From NCBI GenBank assembly GCA_029561355.1, contig JAKQJD010000645.1, positions 1-64,000 on the forward strand: 64,000 nucleotides of DNA, given 5' to 3'. This DNA comes from Bacteroidota bacterium (lineage in GTDB: Bacteria; Bacteroidota; Bacteroidia; Chitinophagales; Saprospiraceae). Both the position numbers and the translations under genes were made by a program. Numbering within the stretch: position 1 is the first letter of the stretch; each line of letters begins with the position of its first letter. Of the stretch, positions 1 to 8,467 are shown in pieces. The notes under the pieces are model-generated. The model worked only from the letters and a program-made list of their open reading frames with translations. It was not told where the DNA came from and made no database searches.

Positions 1-453
1 AGTAACTGCGTGCTTAACTTGGTACCCGACAAACGCCGCGTATTTGCTGAAATCCTGCGCACGTTGCGCCCTGGTGGACATTTCAGTATTTCCGATGTGG
101 TGCTGATTGGTGCGCTACCTGAAAAAGTAGTGGAAAGCGCCGAACTGTATGCCGGATGTGTTGCCGGTGCGATCCAATTGGATGAATACCTGCAAATTAT
201 TCACGAAACAGGCTTTCAGAATGTGACGCTGCAAAAACAAAAGCCGATCCTGTTGCCCGATGAAATCTTGCTGCAATACCTCACCGAAGCGGAAATACGG
301 GCTTTTGTGGAAACGGGTACCGGTATTTTCAGCGTAACTGTTTACGCCGAAAAAGCGGGCGGCGACAACGCTGCCAAAACTGAAAACAGGCTCAAAGTAA
401 AGCAAGCCGTTTTGTCGGAAACCTGCGGGTGTACGCCCGGCACCTGCTGTTAA
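1..453 (+). CDS. arsM: Arsenite methyltransferase, C-terminal part (5' end outside window)
   Basis: This is the 3' part of a class I SAM-dependent As(III) methyltransferase. The frame is open from base 1, so the true start lies upstream. The visible part begins with SNCVLNLVPDK and carries ELYAGCVAGA. In characterised ArsM proteins these two segments each hold one of the arsenite-binding cysteines. The two Cys are visible residues 3 and 53, a spacing of 50 that matches the family. The C-terminus ends CGCTPGTCC, an extra cysteine cluster that could bind As(III) or another thiophilic metal (inference). The family methylates trivalent arsenic in the cytoplasm, giving volatile or more easily expelled species. 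It heads an arsenic gene run with arsN2, GcvH-like and aquaporin genes. Family call is firm; the missing N-terminal SAM motif cannot be checked. Confidence 0.92.
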   Translation, partial: SNCVLNLVPDKRRVFAEILRTLRPGGHFSISDVVLIGALPEKVVESAELYAGCVAGAIQLDEYLQIIHETGFQNVTLQKQKPILLPDEILLQYLTEAEIRAFVETGTGIFSVTVYAEKAGGDNAAKTENRLKVKQAVLSETCGCTPGTCC

Positions 454-464
454 ATGTTGCACCT

Positions 465-507
465 GGGCAGGCGGATTCAACCGGGTCAACCTGCCCTCCA
501 TTTTTAT
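465..507 (+). terminator. Hairpin terminator or attenuator after arsM
   Basis: A perfect 7-bp stem, GGGCAGG (465-471) with CCTGCCC (490-496), is followed by TCCATTTTTAT. It lies between arsM and the acetyltransferase gene, so it may only attenuate read-through within a cotranscribed run. Termination is inferred from structure alone. Confidence 0.55.
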
Positions 508-511
508 AGTC

Positions 512-946
512 ATGGATATTACATTTCATAAAGCAATTCCTGAAAACCGGGCAGCGCTCGAATCCCTTTTGCTTGGGTTGTCGCTTCCTGTGGCAGATTT
601 ACCTGCCGACCTGACCCATTTCACGCTGGCCTTTGACGGCTCTTTACTGGTAGGTTCTGCCGGGGTCGAGCCTGTCGGAAACGTGGGCCTTTTGCGCTCC
701 GTTGCAGTAGCAGAATCCTATCGGAATTTGGGCCTGGCAGGTCGGTTGTTCAATTCATCTATTGCAGATGCCCGGACAAAGGGGATCAGCGAAATCTGGC
801 TTATTACCAATACGGCAGACAACTATTTCGAGCGGCACGGATTCGAGCGGGTCGAGCGTGAAAATGCGCCCGGTGAAATTGCGGACACCTCACAATTTAA
901 GGGCCTGTGCCCCTCCAGCGCGGTCGTAATGCGAAAGTTACTGTAA
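512..946 (+). CDS. arsN2: ArsN2-type GNAT acetyltransferase
   Basis: A single-domain 144-residue GNAT-fold N-acetyltransferase of the ArsN2 kind. Features seen are the acetyl-CoA loop region VAESYRNLGLAGRLF, the motif YFERHGFERVER and the C-terminal LCPSSAVVMRKLL. The last of these is typical of ArsN2 proteins encoded beside ars genes. Related ArsN proteins act on organoarsenical antibiotics; for ArsN2 the substrate is less certain. It follows arsM after 58 nt that contain a hairpin, and precedes a TonB receptor by 16 nt, so it is probably part of the same transcription unit. Cytoplasmic, with no signal peptide. The ATG at 512 fits the family N-terminus. Confidence 0.88.
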   Translation: MDITFHKAIPENRAALESLLLGLSLPVADLPADLTHFTLAFDGSLLVGSAGVEPVGNVGLLRSVAVAESYRNLGLAGRLFNSSIADARTKGISEIWLITNTADNYFERHGFERVERENAPGEIADTSQFKGLCPSSAVVMRKLL

Positions 947-962
947 GTACAAATCGGTTTTA

Positions 963-3233
963 ATGAAAGCACTATACATCACTCTTTTAGTTTTACCGCT
1001 GTTCTGTTTTAAACAGGCTCTACTGGCACAAACGCTGTACGGGCAGGTAGTAGATATGAAAAACCAACCGGTGCCCGGAGCGGTCGTTGTGTGGGCCGGA
1101 ACAAGTACCGGGGCGCGTACCGATGAAAATGGCGAGTATGCTATTCCCTTGCCGATGGATACGACAATGAAGCCTAAACGCCTTGCCCTTGTTTTTCAGG
1201 AATTACGCGACACTTTTTCCATTGATGATTTTACAAGTTACTGGACATTACAGGCATCTGCTACCCTTACCCTGGAAGAAGTAACCGTAAGGGATGAAAG
1301 TACCGGTGCATACATTTCCGTATTGCAGTCGGTAAAGGTGGAAATCATTAATCGGGCGGAACTGCGCAAAGCGGCCTGCTGTGATCTTGCCGGATGTTTT
1401 GAAACACAAAGCACCGTACAACCGACGACGACCAATATTCTGACCAATGCCAAAGAACTGCGGATATTAGGTCTGAGCGGCGTTTACAATCAGGTGCTGG
1501 TGGATGGTTTGCCCACTATCCAGGGCCTGACCTATACCTACGGCATCGGCACAATTCCGGGTAGTATGCTGGAAAATATTTGGGTCGTGAAGGGCGCTAA
1601 CAGTGTGCTGCAAGGTTATGAAGGTATGGTCGGGCAAATCACTATTTTTCCCCGTGAAGGCGGAACTGCCGAACCCTTCACTGCGGATGTGCTGGTAAAC
1701 AGTTTCGGCGAAAAACACCTCAACGCCGCATTTGCAGCCAATAAAAAACGCTGGACAAACTATCTCGCTTTGCATACTTCGCAACCGGGTGGCAAGTGGG
1801 ATCGGGATAATGATACTTTTCTGGATTTGCCACGCATAACACGTTATGTGGCTTATAACAAATGGCGGTATCGCAAGGAAAATGAGAACGGATTAAGCGC
1901 GTTTATCGGTGCGCGGTATGTGAATGAAGATCGGGTCGGTGGGCAGAAAAATTTTGATCCGAAAACCGATAAAGGCACGATGAATGCTTACGGGCAAACG
2001 GTTCATTTTTACCAGCCGGAAGTATTTACAAAAACTGGTTTCCGTTTCAGTCCTGACCGTAAAATTTCCCTGCTTGCCTCATTCGTTGCACAAGATCAGG
2101 AATCCTGGTTTGGCCTTACCAAATACGATGCAAAGCAACGGCACGCTTATGCCAACGTGCAGTATGAACTGTTTTGGGGCAAAAACAAAGGGCAGGAATT
2201 AAAAACTGGTTTCAGTTTTCGACACTTCATTTTGAATGAACAGATCGGTTTTTCGGAATTGGATACCCTTCAACGAGGTTTTGCCGGACGGTATCGCCGG
2301 GAAGAAAATATTCCGGGTTCTTTCGCTGAAAACACGTTTCATTTTCGGAATGACAAGTGGGTGTGGGTAGCAGGGTTGCGGGCCGACCGACACAATGCTT
2401 TCGGCTGGTATGTCACGCCTCGCACGATGCTGCGCTTTAATCCTTCCGATAACCTGGATCTGCGTGCGAGCATCGGATCAGGTTGGCGAACGGTGAATCT
2501 GTTTCCTGAAAACATATCATTGCTTGCCGGAAGCCGTGAAATTGTTTTTGCCCAAACATTGCAACCTGAACAAACCTGGAATTCAGGTATCAATGCCACG
2601 CGCCGTTTCACATTTGGTAAAATGCGGCTGACTGCAACGGCTGACCTTTATCATACCCGTTTTCAGAATCAGGTTTTCCCTGATTACGACAGCGAACCTG
2701 CAAAGGCAATCATTGGTAATTATACCGGCAAATCAGTGAGCAACGGCGTACAAATGGAAGTCAGCGCTGCCTGGAGCCGTCGGATTGAACTGCGGGCTGC
2801 CTACAATTTCCTGGATGTTTTCAGGTATCAAAACGGCTCGAAAGTCCTGCTGCCTTTCAATCCACGCCATAAGATACTTTCCGTTGCAACCTATCGCACT
2901 GCGGGTGAACGCTGGCAATTCGATGCCAATCTGCATTGGTACGGCAAACAAAGGTTGCCGGATACCCGTGACAATCCCGAAAACCTACGCCGTCCGGATT
3001 ACTCCAAAACCTATGCAGTTGCCAGTGTGCAAATACGCCACGCTTTACCCCGTATCGAGTTTTTCGCCGGCTGTGAGAACATATTCGGGTTCAGACAATC
3101 GCGCCCGATTTTAGGATGGGAAAACCCTTTCGGACGCGGTTTTGATCCTTCATTCGGGTGGGGGCCGACACGGGGTCGGGAATTTTACATTGGCAGTAAC
3201 TTTAAACTGGACAGGAAAGAAAAGCCGAATTAA
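963..3233 (+). CDS. TonB-dependent receptor in arsenic cluster
   Basis: An outer-membrane TonB-dependent receptor of 756 residues. It has a signal peptide ending near ALLAQ (residue 23), an N-terminal carboxypeptidase-regulatory-like domain (about 25-105), a plug domain (about 115-230, with GVYNQVLVDGLPT) and then a long beta-barrel ending in a Phe-rich strand. The start of the plug holds CCDLAGC, three cysteines in seven residues. A cysteine pair here is a recurrent feature of Bacteroidota receptors located in metal gene clusters (recalled, not searched). It begins 16 nt after arsN2 and is followed by gcvH, suggesting one operon. The substrate is unknown; a metal, a metallophore or an arsenical are all possible. 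Confidence 0.88.
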   Translation: MKALYITLLVLPLFCFKQALLAQTLYGQVVDMKNQPVPGAVVVWAGTSTGARTDENGEYAIPLPMDTTMKPKRLALVFQELRDTFSIDDFTSYWTLQASATLTLEEVTVRDESTGAYISVLQSVKVEIINRAELRKAACCDLAGCFETQSTVQPTTTNILTNAKELRILGLSGVYNQVLVDGLPTIQGLTYTYGIGTIPGSMLENIWVVKGANSVLQGYEGMVGQITIFPREGGTAEPFTADVLVNSFGEKHLNAAFAANKKRWTNYLALHTSQPGGKWDRDNDTFLDLPRITRYVAYNKWRYRKENENGLSAFIGARYVNEDRVGGQKNFDPKTDKGTMNAYGQTVHFYQPEVFTKTGFRFSPDRKISLLASFVAQDQESWFGLTKYDAKQRHAYANVQYELFWGKNKGQELKTGFSFRHFILNEQIGFSELDTLQRGFAGRYRREENIPGSFAENTFHFRNDKWVWVAGLRADRHNAFGWYVTPRTMLRFNPSDNLDLRASIGSGWRTVNLFPENISLLAGSREIVFAQTLQPEQTWNSGINATRRFTFGKMRLTATADLYHTRFQNQVFPDYDSEPAKAIIGNYTGKSVSNGVQMEVSAAWSRRIELRAAYNFLDVFRYQNGSKVLLPFNPRHKILSVATYRTAGERWQFDANLHWYGKQRLPDTRDNPENLRRPDYSKTYAVASVQIRHALPRIEFFAGCENIFGFRQSRPILGWENPFGRGFDPSFGWGPTRGREFYIGSNFKLDRKEKPN

Positions 3234-3264
3234 CCTGCACTACACCTTTACAAACTTGCACATC

Positions 3265-3642
3265 ATGGAAGCACCACAACATTTGAAATACTCCAAAGAA
3301 CACACCTGGTTATTGATAGAGGGTGAAAATGGAACAGTCGGAATAACCGAATTTGCCCAAAGTGAGTTAGGCGAAATCGTCTTTGTCGATTTTCCTTCTG
3401 TGGGTGCTTTTTTCGGACAGGATCGGGTATTCGGTTCTATTGAAGCACTGAAAACAACCAGCGATTTATTCATGCCGCTATCGGGTGACATACTCGAAAC
3501 TAATGGAAAACTGAAAGACGATCCTACGTTGGTGAATACTGATCCTTTCGGTGAAGGATGGATCGTGAAGATAAAAATGAGTAAACCCGATGAAGCCGAC
3601 AACCTGCTCACAGCTGCTGCTTATCAGGCAATAACCGCATAA
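3265..3642 (+). CDS. gcvH: Stand-alone lipoyl-carrier protein, GcvH-like
   Basis: A 125-residue protein with the full glycine cleavage H-protein fold signature: LKYSKEHTWL at the N-terminus, VGITEFAQ, and ESVKA-like IEALKTTSD with Lys63 as the probable lipoylation site. It also has LVNTDPFGEGWIVKI. The frame is open upstream to 3142 inside the TonB gene, but the ATG at 3265 gives the normal H-protein N-terminus. H-proteins carry an aminomethyl group on a lipoyl arm between the P, T and L proteins of glycine cleavage; none of those is encoded here. It sits between an arsenic-cluster receptor and an aquaglyceroporin 11 nt downstream. As(III) binds dihydrolipoyl dithiols tightly, so a specialised arsenic role is a reasonable inference. 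Housekeeping use cannot be excluded. Confidence 0.9.
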   Translation: MEAPQHLKYSKEHTWLLIEGENGTVGITEFAQSELGEIVFVDFPSVGAFFGQDRVFGSIEALKTTSDLFMPLSGDILETNGKLKDDPTLVNTDPFGEGWIVKIKMSKPDEADNLLTAAAYQAITA

Positions 3643-3653
3643 ATCCCGGCCAT

Positions 3654-4301
3654 ATGATGCAGAAATATTTTTCGGAGGCCCTGGGCACGTTTGCGCTGGT
3701 TTTTTGCGGCACGGGTGCTATCATAATCAATCAGGAAAGCGGCGGCGTCATTACGCACGTCGGAGTTGCTATTACGTTCGGTCTGATTGTCATGGCGATG
3801 ATTTACGCACTTGGTGAAGTATCGGGTGCACATCTTAATCCGGCGGTTACGCTGGCTTTTTGGATAGCGGGAAGATTCCCTATGCAACAGATTGCCCCTT
3901 TTTTAATCGGTCAGATTATCGGGGCGCTAATTGCCAGCGGGCTATTACGGTTTCTGTTTCCTGCCAGTGAAACATTGGGCGCAACCCTTCCAGCCGGTGC
4001 AGCAATGCAGTCCTTTATTTTGGAAACTGTGTTGACTTTTCTGCTAATGCTGGTTATTCTGCAAGTATCGCAAGGCAGTAAAGAAACCGGATGGTTTGCA
4101 GGTCTGGCCATTGGTGGTGTGGTCTTGCTGGAAGCAATGTTTGCGGGGCCTATCTGTGGTGCGAGTATGAACCCGGCACGCTCACTGGCTCCGGCAGTAG
4201 TTTCCGGGCACCTGGAAAATATTTGGATTTATTTGGCCGCTCCGGTTTTGGGTGCATTCCTGGCTGTTCCCTGTAACCGCATTTTGCAAAAGCCTGCTTA
4301 A
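3654..4301 (+). CDS. MIP-family channel, aquaglyceroporin/AqpS-like
   Basis: A 215-residue major intrinsic protein with six predicted membrane segments and both NPA boxes intact: HLNPAVTL (Asn62-Pro-Ala) and SMNPARSL (Asn173-Pro-Ala, then Arg176 of the selectivity filter). Length is normal for bacterial aquaporins and shorter than typical GlpF. Aquaglyceroporins conduct uncharged As(OH)3 and some methylated arsenicals, and AqpS replaces an efflux pump in some ars operons. The arsenic neighbours support that role here. The gene starts 11 nt after the GcvH-like gene. Two adjacent ATG codons (3654 and 3657) are possible starts. Substrate specificity is inferred from context. Confidence 0.88.
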   Translation: MMQKYFSEALGTFALVFCGTGAIIINQESGGVITHVGVAITFGLIVMAMIYALGEVSGAHLNPAVTLAFWIAGRFPMQQIAPFLIGQIIGALIASGLLRFLFPASETLGATLPAGAAMQSFILETVLTFLLMLVILQVSQGSKETGWFAGLAIGGVVLLEAMFAGPICGASMNPARSLAPAVVSGHLENIWIYLAAPVLGAFLAVPCNRILQKPA

Positions 4302-4339
4302 CCTAACGTTCAATTTTCAAAACGCAAACCTTTTCAAAA

Positions 4340-5116
4340 ATGACGATTGCCCTTTTCTCCGATATTCATGCAAACCTACCGGCGCTCGAAGCCTTTTTTG
4401 CAGATGTAGAGCAACGAAAACCGGATGCCATTTTTTGCCTGGGCGACCTGGTTGGTTACAATATCTGGCCGAACGAAGTAGTACAGGAAATCCGGCGGCG
4501 CGGCATTCCGACGATTGCCGGAAATTATGACTACGGGATCGGCAGAAGCAGCGACGATTGCGGATGCGCCTATAAAAGCGACGATGAAAAAGCGAACGGC
4601 GCGGTAAGTATTAGTTTTACCAACCAGATCATGCAGGCAGATGAACGGCGCTATCTGCGTGAATTGCCCCGGCACATTCGCGTTGAATTTGAAATGAACG
4701 ACGGCGACTGGTTGCAGGTAATGTTCGTACACGGCAGCCCGCGTAAAATCAACGAATACCTGTTTGAAGATCGGGAAGAAAAAAGTCTGTCGCGTATTCT
4801 GGAAGGTGCGAACGCCGATATTCTTTGTTTCGGTCACACGCACAAACCCTACCATCGTGTACTTTCTACCGGCAATCAGGACGCGCCGCATTTCCGCCAT
4901 GCTATCAATATTGGCTCCGTCGGCAAACCGAAAGACGGAGATCCGCGTGGAGGTTATGCGCTGCTACACTTCGATGAAAACAGCAGCCGGGAACGTGCCG
5001 AAAGTATCCGCGTCGAGTTTGTACGGTTTGAATACGATGTAGAGAAAGCAGCCTTTGCCGTAGAAAATAGTCCTTTGCCTAATGCCTATGCGGAAGCCTT
5101 GCGAATAGCAAAATGA
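4340..5116 (+). CDS. Calcineurin-like metallophosphoesterase
   Basis: A 258-residue cytoplasmic metallophosphoesterase with the motifs of the YfcE/MJ0936 group: SDIHAN (Asp8, His10), GDLVGY (Asp36), GNYD (Asn62) in place of the commoner GNHD, VHGSP (His131) and CFGHTHKP (His166, His168). These residues build a di-metal phosphodiesterase/phosphatase site. An inserted loop, DDCGCAYKSDD (Cys74, Cys76), is unusual for the family and could bind metal (inference). The gene follows the aquaporin by 38 nt and precedes two exported Cys-rich proteins, so it is probably part of the arsenic run. The physiological substrate is not evident. Confidence 0.85.
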   Translation: MTIALFSDIHANLPALEAFFADVEQRKPDAIFCLGDLVGYNIWPNEVVQEIRRRGIPTIAGNYDYGIGRSSDDCGCAYKSDDEKANGAVSISFTNQIMQADERRYLRELPRHIRVEFEMNDGDWLQVMFVHGSPRKINEYLFEDREEKSLSRILEGANADILCFGHTHKPYHRVLSTGNQDAPHFRHAINIGSVGKPKDGDPRGGYALLHFDENSSRERAESIRVEFVRFEYDVEKAAFAVENSPLPNAYAEALRIAK

Positions 5117-5146
5117 CCCGTTTGAAATCCTGTTGAATTAACCTAT

Positions 5147-5506
5147 ATGCTACGCATTATAGCCGTTTTAATACCGTTTTTGCTTCTGTTTTGCAGTCTG
5201 GCTTCCTGGCAGGTTGTGAAATGTTATGAAGTGCGCTGCGGGGATGAAAGTCGCGTGGAATGTTCGTCAAAAAAGGAATGCTCTAACCCCTTACCTCAAA
5301 AGAACGGCTGCGGAAAAAGTAAAGACACGCCTACGCCGTGCTGTGTTTGTGTTGGGAATGGGTGTTATTATTTGCTGCCGGTTAACGGGTTCCAACTTCG
5401 ACCTTTTCCAGATGAAGCAAGGGAAAACCCGCTCGGACGGCAACACCTGTTTCCGCAATCCTTTCACCCTTCTATCTGGCATCCACCTGCAATAGCAGCA
5501 GTTTGA
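5147..5506 (+). CDS. Exported Cys-rich protein, possible divergent member of cassette family
   Basis: A 119-residue protein with an N-terminal hydrophobic signal (about residues 1-20), then a cysteine-rich segment (CYEVRCGDE, CSSKKECSN, CCVCVGNGC) and a low-complexity tail ending SIWHPPAIAAV. The layout (signal, Cys cluster, tail with an aromatic residue before PP) recalls the longer proteins at 9378, 18925 and 40788, which end FQPPRV, FQPPRA and WLPPKVDA. That family link is by eye and weak outside the motifs. It starts 30 nt after the phosphoesterase gene. A periplasmic or surface metal-binding role is inferred from cysteine content only. Confidence 0.62.
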   Translation: MLRIIAVLIPFLLLFCSLASWQVVKCYEVRCGDESRVECSSKKECSNPLPQKNGCGKSKDTPTPCCVCVGNGCYYLLPVNGFQLRPFPDEARENPLGRQHLFPQSFHPSIWHPPAIAAV

Positions 5507-5557
5507 ACGGCGCAATCCCAAACAACAATTTCCACTCACTTTAAAATTTCCAACAAC

Positions 5558-5740
5558 ATGAAAAATAAAATTCTGGCATTTACCGCCGCTGCTCTTCTGA
5601 CTTCTGCGATCGCTTTTGGCTTCGCTCAATCTTCTAACGGTTCCGGTGCCTGCTGCGAAACGGAAACGGCTACCTGTTGCCCGTCGCCGGATCAGTGCCC
5701 GATACCCTGCTGCGAAACCGGCAGTACGTGCCAGCAATAA
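5558..5740 (+). CDS. Small exported metallothionein-like Cys-rich peptide
   Basis: A 60-residue product with a clear signal peptide (about 1-24, ending near GFAQ) and a mature part of about 36 residues containing eight cysteines. Four pairs or singles recur: ACCETETATCC, DQC and PCCETGSTC. The CCET motif occurs twice, suggesting an internal duplication. No known family is recognised. It is the last gene of the arsenic run, 51 nt after the previous Cys-rich gene and directly before a strong terminator, which supports it being real and cotranscribed. Binding of As(III) or soft metals in the periplasm or outside the cell is inferred. Confidence 0.68.
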   Translation: MKNKILAFTAAALLTSAIAFGFAQSSNGSGACCETETATCCPSPDQCPIPCCETGSTCQQ

Positions 5741-5773
5741 AATGCGGATAGCCATCGCTATCCCTTGAAATTC

Positions 5774-5812
5774 AGCGGGTCATTCGGCAGTGCCGGATGG
5801 CCCGCTCTTTCT
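5774..5812 (+). terminator. Intrinsic terminator ending the arsenic gene run
   Basis: A 15-bp inverted repeat pairs 5774-5788 with 5792-5806 (AGCGGGTCATTCGGC against GCCGGATGGCCCGCT). The only two imperfect positions are G-U wobbles, and the loop is 3 nt. It is followed by CTTTCT. It lies 34 nt after the small Cys-rich gene and before the promoter of the next receptor. Confidence 0.8.
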
Positions 5813-5896
5813 ATGTATGTAAAAACGAAAATTATTAAAATCGACTTAAAAACGTTACTATAAGTTAACTAAATTTATAGAGTTATAGGTTAAAAG

Positions 5897-5904
5897 TATC
5901 TTTG
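5897..5904 (+). promoter_or_regulatory. Bacteroidota -7 element upstream of second TonB receptor
   Basis: TATCTTTG matches the Bacteroidota housekeeping -7 consensus TAnnTTTG. It lies in an AT-rich stretch after a terminator, 31 nt before the ATG at 5936. No clear -33 TTG is visible. Confidence 0.65.
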
Positions 5905-5935
5905 CATTGACCAGGTCCGTTTAAATACTGTTAGA

Positions 5936-8374
5936 ATGACTGCAAAACTCCTCTTCCCGCTACTGCTTATTTTCGTTGCACAAGCTGCCTTTTCTCAAAA
6001 CATTGACCTACACGGCCGCGTACTCGACAAAGAAACACGGCAGCCCATCGGGTTTGCAACAGTCGGGGTTTTCAGTCGAGATACCACACCGTTGGGTGGC
6101 GCTACGGCAGACGAAAACGGCGTTTTCAATTTTAAAGCGACCGCTACGGCAACCAATAGCCTCATTAAAGTACAGTTTTTGGGATATGAAACCGCATGGA
6201 TAGTCCCTGACCTTTCGCTTTCTCCCGGTAGAACATCCTTCGCTCTGCCTGATATTTTGCTTATCGCAAGCGCACAATGGCTTCGGGAAGTTCAGGTGAA
6301 CGCCGAAAAGAATGCAGCGTCCATGCTGCTCGACAAAAAGGTTCTCAACGCTGATAAATTCCAGACGGCCGCTAACGGTACGGCTCTCGACCTGCTGCAA
6401 AAGATGCCCGCTGTTTCCCTGAATACGGAAGGCAACATTGCTTTGCGTGGCGACGAAAACATTCTCGTTCTGGTGAATGGGAAACCATCCAACCGGAAAG
6501 CCTCTGATATTCTCGCTCAAATTCCAGCCAACCAGATCGAACAGGTAGAAATCAGCACGAACCCTTCGGCGCAATACGATTCGGAAGGGAAAGCGGGCGT
6601 GATTAACATTATCCTGAAAAAGAACGCACAGATCGGTTGGAACCTGACTGCAAACGCGATGTTCGGCGGCACAGATCCGGCGCGCTACGGTGGCGACCTG
6701 TCGGCGGCGTACAACGGCGGTAAATGGAGCGCTTTTGTATCTGCCGACGCGCGGCAGTTCAATATGGATGGTTATCGCGGCGGGCAGATTCGTATTCTGA
6801 AAGGCGACACGTTAAGTTCGTTGCCCTCGCAAGGTATCCGGCCGTTACGCGATGAACAGTATTCCTTTCGCGCAGGCGGAAGTTTTGCCCCTACCGATAA
6901 GCAGGTGTTTAATTTCGGATACTATCGGGGATATAAACAAAGCGACCGAACAGCCAATATTCACTATCAGGATTACATTAAAACCGGGAGCGGGCTAAAC
7001 CTGTTCGACCCCGAAATAGGTCTGCCTGTACGCCGTTTTTACAACGAAAACCTGTTTGTACGTTCCGGGGAATTTAGTTCGGTGAGCGTCGATTATACGA
7101 AGACGATGCGCGGCAAACAAAAACTTACCATTTTAGGCTTTTACGAACATTCTGTGCTTGGTGGCCCGCTTCGCAACCGGGAAGAGGAAGCAACAACCGG
7201 GGAACCTATTTTGGTGGAACGGACGGAAGAAAGTAGTCCGCTCGACGGTTGGCGCTGGCAGGCCGACTATGTGCTGCCACTGGCATCGGGGCAAAAACTG
7301 GAAATGGGGTATCAATGGCGCGGCTTACGGCATCGGGGCGATTTCGTTTATGAACGCCTGAACCTGATAACCGATGTGTACGAAAAAACGCAGGATTACA
7401 ACAATCAACTGGATTTGGAGCAACAGGTGAACGCCGCTTACGCTCAATTGTCCGGTGAAAAACAGGGCTTTTCATGGAATGCCGGTCTGCGTACCGAATA
7501 CACAGATCGTAGCCTGTCGCATACACTCGAAACCCGCAATTACAGATATAAAAAATGGCATCTTTTCCCGACTGCACAGGCGCTTTGGTTGCTTGACAAA
7601 AAGCAGAAATTACGCGCCGGATTTAGCCGCCGGATTGACCGGCCAACCAACCGTTACCTTGCTCCGGTCAGAAACCATCGACACGCCGAAGTAGAAGAAA
7701 TTGGCAACCCGGAACTGCTGCCGGAAGTCGGCAACCTGGCAGAAATTGCCTACGGTAAAAACTGGAATAAGTTTTCGCTGAACGTGACCGGGTACTTCAA
7801 TTACGTGGAAAACAAGATATTCAAAATCAACCGACCGTACAGCCGTACAACGCTGATCCGCTCGTTTGCGAATGCCGGGCGTACCACTTCGACGGGTGTA
7901 GACCTATCTGCCGAATGGGGCATTGCAAAATGGTGGCGTTTCTTCCTGGCTGGCAATGTGTACGATTTTCACATCAGCGGCGAAGTAGACGGCCTGGCAG
8001 TTAATCGTCGTAGTCTGAATACAACGGTAAGCGCGAATACGACGTTTACGCTGGCACGTCAATTGAAATTCCAATGGGATGCTTCCTATGTTTCTCGCAC
8101 AATTACTTCCCAGGGAGAAGACACCGATTTGTTTTTGTCCGGTGTTGCATTGCGCTATACGTTTTGGGGTGATCGGCTAACCGTAGGTGCGCAGATGCAG
8201 AATATTTTCAATACCAATATTCAAACGATTACCATCGAAGGGCCAGGCGCATACAGTTCTACGGAGTACACCAAATACGACCGGGCGCTACTGTTGAGTG
8301 TCGGGTATCGCCTGAACGATAAAGCCAAAAAAGGGAAAGCACAGAAAACGGAGTATGGGGAAAAAGACTTTTAA
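5936..8374 (+). CDS. TonB-dependent receptor, outer-membrane beta-barrel family
   Basis: An 812-residue outer-membrane receptor. It has a signal peptide ending AAFSQ (about residue 21), a carboxypeptidase-regulatory-like beta-sandwich (about 23-110), and a plug with LDLLQKMPAVSLNTEGNIAL and VLVNGKPSN (about 130-230). A barrel of the OMP_b-brl_3 kind follows. It is transcribed on its own: a terminator and a TATCTTTG promoter lie upstream, and another terminator lies downstream. No partner SusD gene is present, so glycan uptake of the SusCD kind is unlikely. Transport of a metal complex or metallophore is inferred from location. The substrate is unknown. Confidence 0.87.
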   Translation: MTAKLLFPLLLIFVAQAAFSQNIDLHGRVLDKETRQPIGFATVGVFSRDTTPLGGATADENGVFNFKATATATNSLIKVQFLGYETAWIVPDLSLSPGRTSFALPDILLIASAQWLREVQVNAEKNAASMLLDKKVLNADKFQTAANGTALDLLQKMPAVSLNTEGNIALRGDENILVLVNGKPSNRKASDILAQIPANQIEQVEISTNPSAQYDSEGKAGVINIILKKNAQIGWNLTANAMFGGTDPARYGGDLSAAYNGGKWSAFVSADARQFNMDGYRGGQIRILKGDTLSSLPSQGIRPLRDEQYSFRAGGSFAPTDKQVFNFGYYRGYKQSDRTANIHYQDYIKTGSGLNLFDPEIGLPVRRFYNENLFVRSGEFSSVSVDYTKTMRGKQKLTILGFYEHSVLGGPLRNREEEATTGEPILVERTEESSPLDGWRWQADYVLPLASGQKLEMGYQWRGLRHRGDFVYERLNLITDVYEKTQDYNNQLDLEQQVNAAYAQLSGEKQGFSWNAGLRTEYTDRSLSHTLETRNYRYKKWHLFPTAQALWLLDKKQKLRAGFSRRIDRPTNRYLAPVRNHRHAEVEEIGNPELLPEVGNLAEIAYGKNWNKFSLNVTGYFNYVENKIFKINRPYSRTTLIRSFANAGRTTSTGVDLSAEWGIAKWWRFFLAGNVYDFHISGEVDGLAVNRRSLNTTVSANTTFTLARQLKFQWDASYVSRTITSQGEDTDLFLSGVALRYTFWGDRLTVGAQMQNIFNTNIQTITIEGPGAYSSTEYTKYDRALLLSVGYRLNDKAKKGKAQKTEYGEKDF

Positions 8375-8403
8375 AGTGGCAGATGATTAATTTGGACAGT
8401 TGA

Positions 8404-8427
8404 AGCCTGTTTCAGGCTATTCTTTTT
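8404..8427 (+). terminator. Intrinsic terminator after TonB receptor
   Basis: AGCCTG (8404-8409), loop TTT, CAGGCT (8413-8418), then ATTCTTTTT. A short but perfect stem followed by a T-rich run, 29 nt downstream of the receptor stop codon. Confidence 0.7.
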
Positions 8428-8467
8428 ACTTTGCCTGTCTTTTAAAAAGATCATTAAACTACTCAGT

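Noticed and set aside
115-513. 132-codon minus-strand ORF over arsM
   Set aside because: Antisense shadow of a recognisable methyltransferase; no family features and no start context.
3142-3264. Longer N-terminus for the GcvH-like protein
   Set aside because: It overlaps the end of the TonB receptor gene and adds residues absent from the H-protein family.
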